From Primulina eburnea (lineage: Eukaryota > Streptophyta > Magnoliopsida > Lamiales > Gesneriaceae), in NCBI RefSeq assembly GCF_022965805.1, contig NC_133104.1:22405308-22469307 (forward strand): a stretch of DNA of 64,000 bases, given 5' to 3'. Positions within the stretch are counted from its first letter, which is position 1; each line of letters opens with the position of its first letter. The notes under the pieces are model-generated. The model searched no databases, had not been told where the DNA came from, and worked only from the letters and a program-made list of their open reading frames with translations. The position numbers and the translations under genes were made by a program. This document shows, piece after piece, positions 1-10,456 of this stretch.

Positions 1-138
1 GCATATGCGCCACTACTCTCGCGCATATGCGCCAAGGCTGCTGTACATGTCGCGCATATGCGCCACTCTTTCCGCGCATATGCGCCAATGCTACGGGAAT
101 TCTCATGCATATGCGCGCATTCCTTCGCGCATATGCGC
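1..138 (-). repeat. Array of GCGCATATGCGC palindromes in LTR U3
   Basis: Six copies of the 12-bp palindrome GCGCATATGCGC (one cut by the window edge, one degenerate as ATGCATATGCGC) start at -1, 21, 52, 74, 105 and 127. The spacing alternates 22, 31, 22, 31, 22 bp. The array occupies the place where the related Gy3 LTR has its ACCGC-ACCC-GCGGT array. Probably a promoter-proximal protein-binding array; function is inferred. Confidence 0.8.
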
Positions 139-289
139 CATAGCTTCGGCCTTACTCATTCTTTTGACTATCTTTCACATCTTTATTATACATTTCCCTT
201 TCTTTTCTAGTCCAATGAAATACATCTACAATCATCTTAATTATCAACAAATCCATCTGATTATGATAACTAAATCTTCGAGCCTTACA
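1..289 (-). mobile_element. 5' part of a minus-strand gypsy-type LTR, cut by the window edge
   Basis: Read on the minus strand from 289 the sequence begins TGTAAGGCTCGAAGATT, matching the start of the Gy3 LTR (TGTAAGGCTCGAGAATT). About 130 bp in, it has GGCCGAAGC followed by a palindrome array, the same order as in the Gy3 LTR, but the palindrome is GCGCATATGCGC instead of the ACCGC type. The LTR start abuts a gypsy integrase frame at 290-293, so this element inserted into Gy1 pol. The rest of it, its partner LTR and its TSD lie left of the window. Calling it an LTR rests on the shared start and layout; the clade is inferred. Confidence 0.75.
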
Positions 290-1177
290 TAGTGAGACTG
301 CATGGAGTGCCAAAGTCGATTGTTTCAGATCGTGATCCTCGATTTACTTCGCACTTCTGGCAGAGTTTGCAGCAAGCTCTAGATACGAAGTTACATCTGA
401 GTACCGCATATCATCCACAGACTGACGGACAGTCAGAGCGTACGATTCAGACATTGGAAGATATGCTGAGAGCTATAGTGCTGGATTTGAGCACTAACTG
501 GCAAGATGCTTTACCGCTTTGTGAATTTTCGTACAACAATAGCTATCAAACGAGTATTGAGATGGCACCATTTGAGGCGTTGTACGGAAAGAAATGTCGA
601 TCCCCTCTGTATTGGGATGATATCTGTGAAGTTCCTGAGATTGGACCTGACATGATCAGAGATATGACAGAAAAAGTTAGGTTAATTCAGAAGAAAATGA
701 AGGCAGCTCAGGACAGACAAGCTAAATATGCCAACCTTAGACGACGACCGTTGGTATTTGAGGCAGGAGACAGAGTATTCTTGAAGATTTCTCCTTTCCG
801 AGGTGTTGTCAGATTTGGCAAGAAAGGCTGTCTCCACGATATGTCGGTCCATATGTTATTCTTGAAAATATAGGAGATCGTGCCTATCGACTCGCCTTGC
901 CGCCTTCATTATCTGGAATACATGATGTCTTTAATGTATCAATGCTGCGGAAATATCTCCCTGATGATTCTCAGGTGATTCAGCCAGACGAGACTGAGCT
1001 GGATGAGACATTGAGTTATGTCGAGAAACCGATCAGGATTATTGTCGTAAAGAAAAACAGCTCAGAACAAAGACGATTCCTCTTGTGAAAGTTCAATGGA
1101 CTCGTCATGGCATTGAAGAAGCCACTTGGGAGACTGAATCAGATATGAGACAGGAATTCCCAGCATTGTTCCACTGA
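290..1177 (+). pseudogene. Gy1: Ty3/gypsy pol fragment, integrase core to C-terminal chromodomain-like region
   Basis: This is the last third of a gypsy polyprotein. The frame from 292 to about 830 carries the integrase stretch around the second catalytic Asp ([12 protein letters not shown]) and the Glu region ([11 protein letters not shown]), closely like Gy2 and Gy3. Around 830 the frame is lost (a frameshift after FGKKG); homologous sequence continues from about 860 in another frame ([19 protein letters not shown]) and shifts again near 1050. The last codons end in a TGA at 1175-1177 after the ATWE-type chromodomain tail. The N-terminal two thirds are absent: a minus-strand LTR abuts at 289. 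Non-functional. Assignment to Ty3/gypsy chromoviruses is secure; Tekay/Del is the likely clade by comparison with known C-terminal motifs. Confidence 0.9.
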
Positions 1178-1234
1178 TGTAAAGTTCTATTACATTTCTG
1201 CATATGCTCCTTATTGATATGATTGAATGCTTGT

Positions 1235-1273
1235 GATTTCGAGGACGAAATCGTATCTTAGGGGGGGGAGAAA
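1235..1273 (+). promoter_or_regulatory. Gy1 pre-PPT hairpin and polypurine tract
   Basis: A 7-bp stem GATTTCG (1235-1241), loop AGGA, CGAAATC (1246-1252) is followed by the purine tract at about 1259-1273, directly before the LTR start TGTAATG at 1274. The purine tract primes plus-strand DNA synthesis in LTR retrotransposons. The same hairpin recurs before the tract in the other gypsy-type elements here. Confidence 0.8.
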
Positions 1274-3098
1274 TGTAATGCCCAAGAATTAATCACTGTA
1301 ATTAACGATGATTGAATTATCAGTTCATGTGATTATGAATGGACCAATCGGGATACCGAGAGGAGTATTTAGCATGAAATGGTGAAGGTGAGGCCGAGGG
1401 GACACCGCACCTGCGGCCTAGGAAGCACCGCACCCGCGGTTGTGCTTCGGGAAATATTGTGCATCGAGACCGTAGGGTGACCGCACCCGCGGTGCAAGAC
1501 CGCACCCGCGGTGCAGCAACGACCGCACCCGCGGTGTTGCGTGTTGTGCGGAAAATGAGCCACTTGCCATGATGCATGCGCGAGTTGTCTAGATATATAT
1601 ATAGACATGCTAGTCGGTTTTCAAAACATAAAATCAAGAGAAGGGTCTGAAGAAGAAAGGAGAAAATCCTTACGCCTTTGCTGAGAAATCCATCCGTCTG
1701 ATTTTGAATCCGACTTCGGTATTGAGTTCCTGGCAACGTAGGTTACAACTGGACGTAAGTTTTACTACGTTTTGACATGTTTTAGAATTATGATATTGTC
1801 AGAATTGAATGGAATTCATATATGATGTTCTTGACATATTAGACATCGTAGAATCGAAGTCAGATTAAGAAACAGACTAATTATGATATTGTTATGAATT
1901 TTCTGGTATATATTGATTTATACCGGACAGATTTGAATTGTGACGGGATTACGGATTGTATTGGATATGAGTTATGGATTGTAACTATTATTTGTTGAAT
2001 TGGTATTGACGGGGATATTGAAATTGTACCGTTATACCGTTGATTTGAATTAAATCCAGATTCATCAGATTGTTATTGAGTTGAACGGTATATTGACATG
2101 AGATTATTGATATTGTCATTGCCAGACAGGCTGTGAGTTCAAGACATCGACTGAGCAAGAAACCGACGAAAGAAAGGTATAAGTCAATGTGGTATTGGGA
2201 GATGGACTTGAGTCGGTTTGGACTTGGGTTTCCCTAAATCACATACTTTACTTTATTGCATTGATATTTGCATTGAATTGATGATATACTTGTTCTCTTG
2301 ATTTTAGATTACAGGTAGTAGACGATTTATCTTGTGACAGAAGTGCCGGATAGTGGTGGTATCGCCACGGCACATTGCACGATGTCTCAAGATAGGTTAT
2401 TAAATATAGAACTGCAGTCCATGACGGATAGGTCAGGACACCGGATGTTTGGTTATATCGAGTAATAGGAAATGGGAATTCGTCTATTACGGAATTCGAT
2501 ATAGGAATAGCAGGATATTGGTTATATCGAGTAATAGGAATACAGTTCCTTCTATTACGGAATTCGATATAGGAATACCACATCTGGAAACCGGGATCCC
2601 TAGACTAGGATTGAGTCTAGTCTGAACTGTAGAATTATGTCGACAGATTGCTATTGATTATGTTTCAGATTTTGATACATATATCTGTTACCTGATTACA
2701 TGCTTTATATTGTTTATATGATTGCATGTTTCGTTGATTTATACTGGGATTACATTCACACCGGAATTATCCGGCTGTTGTCTTGTCTGTATGTGTACAT
2801 GACAACAGGTGGGACAGGTTTAGGGTTGAGGAGATGAAGAAAGATCGTGATTAGAGTGGAGATTCCGGACTTTGATTTTGATGTATAGTAGGGTTTGAAC
2901 ACTTGACATTAGTTGTTAAACCTGAGTTTAGTTTGAATGCATGCAGTACAAGACTTGTATTGTATTTTATATACTGAGATGTATATATGTTTGATTTCAC
3001 TACGTTCCGCATTTTAAAAAAAAATTTAGACCCTGTTTTTAATTGATTAATTAGTCCCAATTATGATTAAGAACTTGATTAGCGTCCGGGTCCCCACA
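1274..3098 (+). mobile_element. Gy1 3' LTR
   Basis: Begins TGTAATGCCCAAG straight after a polypurine tract and ends GGGTCCCCACA, the same ends as the Gy2 LTR. It contains an ACCGC-type motif array (1404-1535), a TATA-like run (about 1594-1603), two copies of a long inverted repeat around 2451-2580 (arms TATATCGAGTAATAG and CTATTACG...CGATATA), the conserved block GGGATCCCTAGA near 2588, and a CCGG hairpin plus a GTTGTC hairpin near 2760-2815. No matching TSD could be read because the 5' end of the element is lost. Confidence 0.85.
1404..1535 (+). repeat. ACCGC-ACCC-GCGGT array, Gy1 LTR
   Basis: Five copies start at 1404 (degenerate), 1427, 1480, 1499 and 1522. The motif is a 5-bp inverted repeat ACCGC/GCGGT around a 4-base spacer ACCC. 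Two doublets keep a 23-bp start spacing (1404/1427 and 1499/1522). A TATA-like run lies about 57 bp downstream, so the array is in the expected U3 promoter position. Confidence 0.85.
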
Positions 3099-4231
3099 GA
3101 TATGGATCAGATATATATACTGATTTGAATATTGATCAGAACAGGTTTTGAATTGAGTTATATACTGATATTGTAATTATACGATTGTTATTGCCAGAGT
3201 GGGTATGGACAGATCAGAATACAAGATTTCGTCTTCGTCAGACCGGGAAGACAAAGGTATAAATAAATGTTGATTCGGTATTGCACAACTCGAGTTAGGT
3301 TTGACTTGAGTTTCCCAAAATCACATACTATATTTTATTGCATTGATATTTGCAGATTATCAGATTGACATGTTTAGTCTATTGAATGATAGCAGAGCCA
3401 GAGTTTGAGTCTAGGATAGATCAGCCTAGCTAGGGCAGAACCGCCAAGTCTTTGTCAGAACTGCTCAGACCCTAGACTTGTGGTATATCGATGAGCTTAG
3501 ATGTAGATCGACGTCTATTGTAGACACTCGATATAGCATGCCCAAGTCTAAGTCTTTGTCAGAACTGCTTAGACCCTAGACTTACGGTGTATCGATGAGC
3601 TTAGATGTAGATCGACGTCTATTGTAGACACTCGATACAGCATACCGAAGTCTAAATTAGATCGGGATCCCTAGATTAAAATGAGAGATGAGTTGAGTCT
3701 TAGATATTGAGACTAGAATTTGATTTACAGATCCGTATTAATTTATGTTTCGTAGATTACGATTCATGTTTTATTTACAGACTGGTATTGATACATGTTG
3801 TGTGATTATGCTACATGTGATAAGATATAATTCATGCTTTTATGTTAATTCAGTTAACTGCATGTACACATTATTTATACTGGGATTTATTCTCACCGGA
3901 GTATCCGACTGTTGTCTTGTTTTTATGTGTGCATGACAACAGGTGGGACAGGATCGGGGTCAAGAAGATGATGAGAGAAGACGAGTTTAGAGTGGTGATT
4001 CTGGACTTATTGTAGACTTGGTTTAATACTTGAAATTTAGTAGTTGAACCTTAGACTAGTTTGAATAATTGTTGTACATTATTGTACTTTCATACTGAGA
4101 TGTATATGAGTTAAATGCCATTACGTTCCGCACTTACATTCTAAAAAGAAAAATTTTTAGACCCTGTTATCTTAATTGATAATTAAATCCCAAAAATGAT
4201 TAAGAAGATGATTAGCGTCCGGGTCCCCACA
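3099..4231 (+). mobile_element. Second, divergent gypsy LTR 3' half joined to Gy1 LTR
   Basis: Directly after the first GGGTCCCCACA end, the sequence resumes inside a related LTR. It has the AAAGGTATAA ... TTTCCCAAAATCACATACT block (about 3254-3330), long inverted repeats with arms near ATATCGATGAGC (two copies, about 3480-3640), GGGATCCCTAGA near 3665, and the same hairpins near 3890-3945, ending GGGTCCCCACA at 4231. It lacks the U3 start and motif array. It differs enough from 1274-3098 to be a different family member and not a recent tandem copy. Confidence 0.7.
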
Positions 4232-4355
4232 GCATACAGATAAAGTATAACAAGACCATAAATAGTTAAATTATATTAAAATAAAGATTGTTTATTTTAC
4301 TTGAGTCAATAAATTTCCTAGCCAACCGTTGGCTTGCAGGGCATCTACTCTAACA
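4232..4355 (-). mobile_element. Copia LTR fragment (first ~124 bp)
   Basis: On the minus strand this begins TGTTAGAGTAGATGCCC at 4355 and runs about 124 bp, closely matching the copia LTR start at 5670-5522. It ends where the gypsy LTR half finishes at 4231, suggesting that the gypsy element inserted into a copia LTR. Confidence 0.7.
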
Positions 4356-4356
4356 A

Positions 4357-5521
4357 TGACACCATGTTCAGCCCCTTAACAACCAAAACCCGCAGCCCCT
4401 AGCACAACATACTAAGAAAAATGAGTTGGTAAAGAGAAATTCAAAGATTTGAACAAAAACGAAACCTTACCTTGCTATGTGTTGGATCGAAATATCCATG
4501 CAAATAACACATAAATCAGCAAGTATTAGCATGTATGAAGCAGAAATGAAAGTACATGGCATGCCTTTGATGTATATGAATGAAACTTTGAAGAACCGCG
4601 TAACGGAAGAGCACCGGAGAATTTTCTTGAAATGGAAATGCTATGGCCGATGGGTTGTTGAAGGGAGATGCTGAAATGAAGATAATGGAGTGGTTGGAGA
4701 GGGGTCGGCTGATTTAATGTGTAGGGTAGCTTTAGGTTTAGTTTAGGGTATTAATAAAATTGTTGATTAATAGATAATGGGCCCTAAATTGTCATTTAAG
4801 AGTTTAAAAAAATATTTAAGTCCAATAAACTTAAAAGTAGGCACATTAAATCCAACCATACTCTCGAAAAATATTTCGTGTTGGAAAGGTTCTAAAAAAT
4901 ATTAGCCGAACCCTCAAAAAATCCTCCGATTCGATAAAATTTGCGTACCGTTAAAAAATTTAAAATCCTGATGTTGCAAATACACAAAAATTTCCATTTT
5001 CGAAAAATACACTTAAAAATGCTTTAAATAAATTTATAAAAATAAATCGTGTAATAAAATAATTTTTCTGAAAATTCTCCGATCCTCGTTCGAGCGTGAA
5101 ATGCACCTAGAAACCCTAATGCGTGAACTTTTAAAATTTCATGGAATAAATTCTATTATGCCTAAAATGCATAAAAATAATTAGACATAAATTAATTAAA
5201 TAAACATGCATTTAATGCTTTAAAAAATAATTAAATAAAATACTAAAGAAGTTTAATAACTTACATGCATGCCAACTTTTTAAAATATATTTACTAACAT
5301 GCTAAATAACCACTTCTTAAACAAGTCTTTATTAACTTATCTCAATAATCCATCTCCAATCCGGCCTCACTTATTTAACTGAAAAGATAAAAATTAAACT
5401 ACTGCGTAAAATAAATAAATTTAAAGAAAAGAATTTAAATATTCATTCAATAAAAATCATTTTAATTTTAAATACTAGAATTATGCATGGTTTATACGCA
5501 GTCCAATTTACGGGTTCTACA
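4357..5521 (-). mobile_element. Probable solo LTR, minus strand, unknown gypsy-like family
   Basis: On the minus strand the stretch starts TGTAGAACCCGTAAATTGG (5521) and ends GGTGTCA (4357), giving TG...CA ends and 1165 bp, typical of a gypsy LTR. It is AT-rich and has no coding frame of note. Flanking five-base words (AACAA at 4352-4356, GTCTT at 5522-5526) do not match, so no TSD supports the ends. It lies between two fragments of the same part of a copia LTR, an arrangement I could not resolve. Confidence 0.5.
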
Positions 5522-5670
5522 GTCTTTATCTATGTTGTTCACATGGGTATATAGATAAAGAAATAACAAACCATAAAATAATGAATTATATTAAAATAAA
5601 GATTGTTTATTACAACTGAGTCAATAAAATCCCTAGCCAACAGTTGGCTTGCAGGGCATCTACTATAACA
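5522..5670 (-). mobile_element. Co1: start of copia 3' LTR
   Basis: On the minus strand the LTR begins TGTTATAGTAGATGCCC at 5670, right after the purine stretch AGTGGGAGAT and the pol stop. It resembles the Co2 LTR start (TGTTAGAGTAGGTGCCC). Only the first 149 bp are present before the solo-LTR-like block at 5521. Confidence 0.8.
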
Positions 5671-5684
5671 ATCTCCCACTTACA

Positions 5685-5774
5685 CTAGAGCAAACTACTC
5701 ATAAGCTTTAGTCCCATTGCTTCGCGATGCTTCTCAAACAATGGTCCTGGCACGAGCTTTGTAAGTGGATCAGC
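5685..5774 (-). pseudogene. Co1: C-terminal end of copia pol (RNase H tail)
   Basis: The minus strand reads a DPLTK...PGPLFEKHREAMG-type end of a Ty1/copia polyprotein, stopping with TAG at 5687-5685, just before the polypurine-like AGTGGGAGAT and the Co1 LTR. It is the direct continuation of the fragment at 57738-57948. Co2 inserted between the two within the codons for the conserved VADPLTK stretch. It matches the Co2 pol end at 13380-13489 in order and motif, so both belong to related copia lineages. Confidence 0.85.
5770..5774. repeat. TSD of Co2, left copy (TCAGC)
   Basis: TCAGC precedes the Co2 5' LTR and is repeated at 57738-57742 after its 3' LTR. The pair defines Co2 as a single insertion spanning almost 52 kb with everything nested in it. 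Confidence 0.95.
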
Positions 5775-7836
5775 TGTTAGAGTAGGTGCCCGTCGAGCCA
5801 AGTGTTGGCCGAGGGTTCATGATTAAACTCTATGTATGAACAGTCTTTATTTTAATAATATTTGAATTTATCGTTTTGGCACTTCTTTATCTGTATACCC
5901 ATTCTAGTTGCATAGATAAAGTCCTTGAATATACAAATAGTAGAAAGAATATGAGATGCTCATATGATGAGTATCATGAAACTCATATTTGGAATACTGT
6001 ATATTCTAAACAGTTCCTGTCGATTCAGCCGCCACTAAGAAGGATATATGCCGCTCGAGTTCCAGACTAGTATATGCGATGTGAGTACCATGTTTCATTG
6101 GTAGGGGACATTGTGATGTCCGAGCATGCAGATAGGTGCTCCTTGTAGAGTGCACTGAACAACCCTCCATAAAAGGACTTTCCAAGTGGTTCTCACTTAT
6201 CGAGTGGAAAAGTCCTAGTTTATGGTTGTACACCATTAATCCTTACGACCCGGGACAACATTGAGACTCTATGTGCTAGAATTAAACTTTGACTTGTTTA
6301 CCGACTCTCATGGGGTCATCAGGTGGCAAGGTTGGTGTTCTGTCGAAACATATAGGAGTCGATGCATTGTAGTCGGGGATTCACTGCTTACCTTCGGGAA
6401 AATATATATCCTATGTGTTATCATATGTATGTAGATTGAAATCTCTGATCAGAGTATGGTGGTAATTATGAAAGGGGTTTCACAGATTACACCATCGATG
6501 CAACTACGACATGACACATAGTATCGATTCATTGACAACTCTCGATAAGCCAATGGTTGTCGAATCGATCGGGATATATGAGTTGAAGGGACCGTACTGT
6601 ACGTTAATCATAATTGAATGGTTCTTGCAGGCACTATCATTTGATACCCAAGGAATCATGTAAGCGATGCTGCTAGGCGTTTAATATGATTGGTTGGGTA
6701 CTATCAGACTTGAGTTCTGACGTTCTTATTATCAAGGAGTTGATAGATAAGAATGGAGCAATTGGGGTATGCTCATATAAGGACATGTTTAGTCCGAATC
6801 ACATGGAGATGTGAACCCATGACTAGTTGTATCAATGAACCATTAAGGGCCACATAAGTGATAGCTTTCTAGATCTCGTTGAGAATTTATAATAGTTCAA
6901 TGTGTTGAACGGTTTATAAATGAGTTTATAAGCGTAAAGAAAAATAGAAGTATGACTTCTATGAGAGAAATACAACTTTTTATTTATGAATGTGTTCCTA
7001 AATTAAACGTAGGCCAAGTGAATAATGTATTTGAAAATTGTGATTTTCATAAACATTATTATGGACTAAAATAAATTTATTCAAGTGTTGAATTAATTAA
7101 ACACTAGTGGGCCTAGTAGAGTCCAAATAATTAAATTAATTCAAGTGTTGAATTAATTAAATAACATTGGGCCTTGTAGAGCCCAATTGGAAATAATTAT
7201 TTAACTAGTGGGCTTGAGTAAAATCAAGTAAAGTCTAATTGGGCTCAAATATATTTGAGACAATTAAAAAGTCCATGGGCCCTTTGTAATTGTTACAAGC
7301 CCACTAGGTTTTGCATTCTTGGGAGGTGAAGGGGTGTGGATTACTTTTGATTAAAATATTGCATGGCACGCAAGACAACTTTTCACCTTTTCCCACACCC
7401 AAGACAAGTCTTTCCCCTCTCATTTTCATGTGTTGGCCGAAATATTGATTAGTTCTTTTCTTTAATTTTATCTCATTTTTGTGTTCTTCAATTGTTGGAG
7501 AAAGAAGTCACTTCTCTATGAAAAAGCCTTACATTTTCTAGTGCACGTGTGAGGTGGATCTACAAAGTTGGTGGTGGGCCTAATTCTTAAAGGAAAAGAG
7601 GAGAGCTTGAAGATTTGTCATCCATTCAAGAGCTTTGTTGTTTGACAACAAAGTTGGAGCCATCATCAACCTCTCAAGAGGTTGATAGGTATAATCTCTA
7701 AAACACACTATGAATGATTTTTGTGTTTTTGTATATGCTAAACCTAGTACACATGGTGGCCGAATTTTCCATGTAAAAAAATTGAAATTTTTGAGCTTCC
7801 GTTGTGCATTTCGGTCACCTAATACGATCCCTTTCA
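5775..7836 (+). mobile_element. Co2 5' LTR (2062 bp)
   Basis: Starts TGTTAGAGTAGGTGCCC and ends GATCCCTTTCA, two bases before a primer-binding site. It contains no insertion, unlike the 3' LTR. Two near-copies of a ~60-bp AT-rich unit (TTCAAGTGTTGAATTAATTAA) lie around 7080-7165. The frames on either strand are short and shadow-like; I see no gene in it. Confidence 0.95.
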
Positions 7837-7838
7837 AG

Positions 7839-7850
7839 TGGTATCATGAG
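7839..7850 (+). other. Co2 primer-binding site
   Basis: TGGTATCATGAG begins two bases after the LTR end. It fits the 3' end of initiator tRNA-Met with one difference from TGGTATCAGAGC, and would prime minus-strand DNA synthesis. Confidence 0.85.
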
Positions 7851-9559
7851 CTAAGGGTACAAGTTTTTGTGTAGCATATACATAATATTATATTGAAGGC
7901 GATTTCTAACCGATTGAGATGAAAATTTGCAACAAAAATCAAGGAAATGAGAGGGATTTTTTGGGCAGCAACTTGCTGCCCGAATATCCCCTTTTAAAAA
8001 AAAAAATTTGGCATGTTGGCCGGAATCCGGCGATGGCAATGACGACTAGGGATTCCAAAAGTGTTTTGGATTATCAAAGTGTCATGGGCCTTAAGTTGTT
8101 GGGCAATTGGATGGCTAACATATTTGTGAAATTTTAAATGGGCCAAAATGTTTTTGGTGAAAAATAAGTTTTTAGGCCCTTAAGTTTAAAATTACAAAAG
8201 TTGCAAATTTTTCTCATTAAATAAATAATTGAAGTTGGACTTTAATTATTTATAGTAAATTGTGATTTATAAGAAATTCGATTATAAATAAATTAATTGG
8301 AAAGTAGACAAAGGTGTTTGTATACTTTGTTAATTTAGTTTATAATCGTGGCGGTTAGTGATTGGTTCAAGATATATAATATTGGATCAATTAATTATTG
8401 TGATAATTAATTGATGGTGTATGATATGTGATATTATGCATGAAGGATGATCAAAAGTCCAAGCCCAATTTGCTAGGAGTATGTTAGGATATTTTGTGTT
8501 GAATGATTGTAATAATCATCAATTTATAAAGTGGTCTTGGTTTATGGCCCGTTCCCACCCTCCATGAGATGTATCCCTATTTTCCATGGATATTTATTTG
8601 TAAATATTAGTATAGTGGATGATCAAGATTGGAAGATGGTGGCCATGAGGATTATGAAGATCGAATACATGTAAATATTGGAATCGAATGTAATAGTTGC
8701 ATTTTCATCCCATGCATTTCCCTAGGATTGGACCTAGGCGCGTGTTTAGCTCACACGGGCCATTAGTATTGGGGCGATTGATCATCCTTGTTTGTTTACT
8801 ATTTATAATATATGCATGATATGTTATAAATAATGAGTATGTGCTTTATTATTATGATAATAACAAAGTTGCATGAATCCGACAAACATACGATCAAACA
8901 TGACGAGCTTTTAAATAAAATTAATAATGAGACCTTTCAAAATTAAAAACCCTCATTTTGAATAATATTCAAAATTAATATCAAGCCCGAAAAGGGGAAT
9001 TTTAAAATTGTTTATAATTTCCATGTCTTCCATCGACAATGGGTGCATGATGAACGCTACCCGTACTCGGGGCTCGGCTCATATTATTGGGGGAGCCCTG
9101 AGTACCAGAAAGCTGTGACAACCATTGACATGGTGATGTGAACTACGTGGAACTCCCATGATTTCGGCTCATATTATTGGGGGAACTCATGGCGACCGTC
9201 CATTAAGGTTCAACATCGATGGGTAAGGCTTGACACGTGAAGATTAACGACGTCATATTATTGGGTCCTAATCAAACGTGAGACAAAAGTTTACGTAGAG
9301 GGTTGCATTGTGATGGAATTGGAAACTGTCTTTTAGGGATTATGATTGGCTGATATTATTCGGGATCATAATTCGCTAATTGGACTTTACGTACCTAATG
9401 AGGAAAGGAGTTTTCCGTTTTCACTAGAGGGTAGTGAAAATGTCAAAACAGTGGGAGCGAAAATTTATAAAGTAAAAGTCCATACTTTATATCTTACTAA
9501 ATATTTTAAAAATAGTCATTAACATTTATCTGTTTTACTTTTCAGTACATAATTTGACA
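7851..9559 (+). other. Co2 untranslated leader (~1.7 kb)
   Basis: Between the primer-binding site and the gag ATG there is an unusually long leader without a convincing coding frame. Its 3' third (about 9020-9400) is densely structured: four stem-loops share an ATATTATT loop, and CCATCGA (about 9030) can pair with TCGATGG (about 9215). The leader probably holds packaging or dimerisation signals; that role is inferred. Confidence 0.75.
9063..9372 (+). repeat. Four stem-loops with a shared ATATTATT loop
   Basis: Hairpin 1: 13-bp arms 9063-9075 and 9093-9105 with one G-T wobble. Hairpin 2: CCATGA (9156-9161) with TCATGG (9187-9192), extended by TTC/GAA. Hairpin 3: GATTA (9242-9246) with TAATC (9269-9273), plus an inner GAC/GTC. 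Hairpin 4: ATTATGAT (9339-9346) with ATCATAAT (9365-9372). Loops all contain ATATTATT, mostly within GGCTCATATTATTGGG, whereas arms differ completely. Conserved loops with replaced arms argue for a functional RNA or DNA fold. Confidence 0.8.
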
Positions 9560-10456
9560 ATGTCTTCAATTCGCAACTTGCTATCCGCTATACTCGAAAA
9601 ACATGTGTTAACCGGACCTAACTATCTCACTTGGCTAAGAAATCTGAAAATTGTCCTAAACTCGGAAAAGATTGCATATACACTGACTGAGTCGCCCCCT
9701 GCTGAGTCTCCGACTAGCTGCACTCCTGAGGAATTGCAGACCTACAAGGATTGTTGTGACCATGACTTGAAGGCTAGGTGTTATATGCAGGCTTCTATGA
9801 ATGATGAGCTGCAGAGGCGTTTTGAGGATGCAAAGAATGCTGCTGACATTCATATGCACCTCAAGGAGCTCTTTGGTGAGCAGACTCAACCTCTTAGGCA
9901 TGCTAACGTCAAGGAATTGATCACTATGCGCATGCGAGATGGGGCCTCGGTCCATGAGCATGGCCTGAAGATGATTGGGCTCGTGGACAAGCTCGTTGGC
10001 ATGGATCATATCTTGCCTTCAGAGTTGACCACCGACGTGTTAATCTTATCGCTGCCTAGCTCATTTGATCATTTTGTGGTGAACTTCAATATGAACAAGA
10101 TGGAGCCGACCCTTGAGGAGTTGGTTAACATGCTTGTGACCTTTGAGTCCACCATCAAGAAAGAGAAGCCGGTTCTTTTTGTGGGCTCTTCATCTGGTAC
10201 GAAGACCGGTCCACCTGGGAAGGGAGAGAAGCATTCTTTCCAACGTCCCAAGAAGAGCGTGCCCTTGAAGAGGCAGACTCCGGGTCCCGTAGTGGCAGCC
10301 ACACCAGTGAAGGCTGACAAGACTGTTGACATCTGTCATCACTGCAAGAAGCCTGGACATTGGAGGCGTAACTGCAGGGAATATCTTGCCCAGAAGAGTT
10401 CTGGAAACGGTATGTTCTATATCGAAGTAAACATTTCAATTAACTTTATTTCTTAG
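9560..10456 (+). pseudogene. Co2 gag (nucleocapsid) region
   Basis: The ATG at 9560 opens the copia gag, a UBN2-like Gag-polypeptide with the MDHILPSELTTDVLILSLP type core and one CCHC zinc knuckle, CHHCKKPGHWRRNC, near residue 258, which binds RNA in the particle. It runs 299 codons and then meets a TAG at 10454-10456 at the point where related elements read straight into protease; pol continues in the same frame right after. So the original product was a single gag-pol polyprotein and the stop is a lesion. The gag part itself is uninterrupted. Confidence 0.9.

Noticed and set aside
1..145. CRISPR-like array of short palindromic repeats (also 22898-23125 and 58054-58256)
   Set aside because: Repeats are 12-15 bp, spacing is irregular between doublets, they lie in U3 of LTRs of plant retroelements, and there are no cas genes.
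4477..4674. 65-codon plus-strand frame as a host gene
   Set aside because: It lies inside the probable minus-strand solo LTR, has no recognisable domain and no supporting context.
9063..9372. Geminivirus-like replication hairpins
   Set aside because: The loop is CATATTATTGG, not the TAATATTAC nonanucleotide, and there is no Rep gene; the site is a copia leader.
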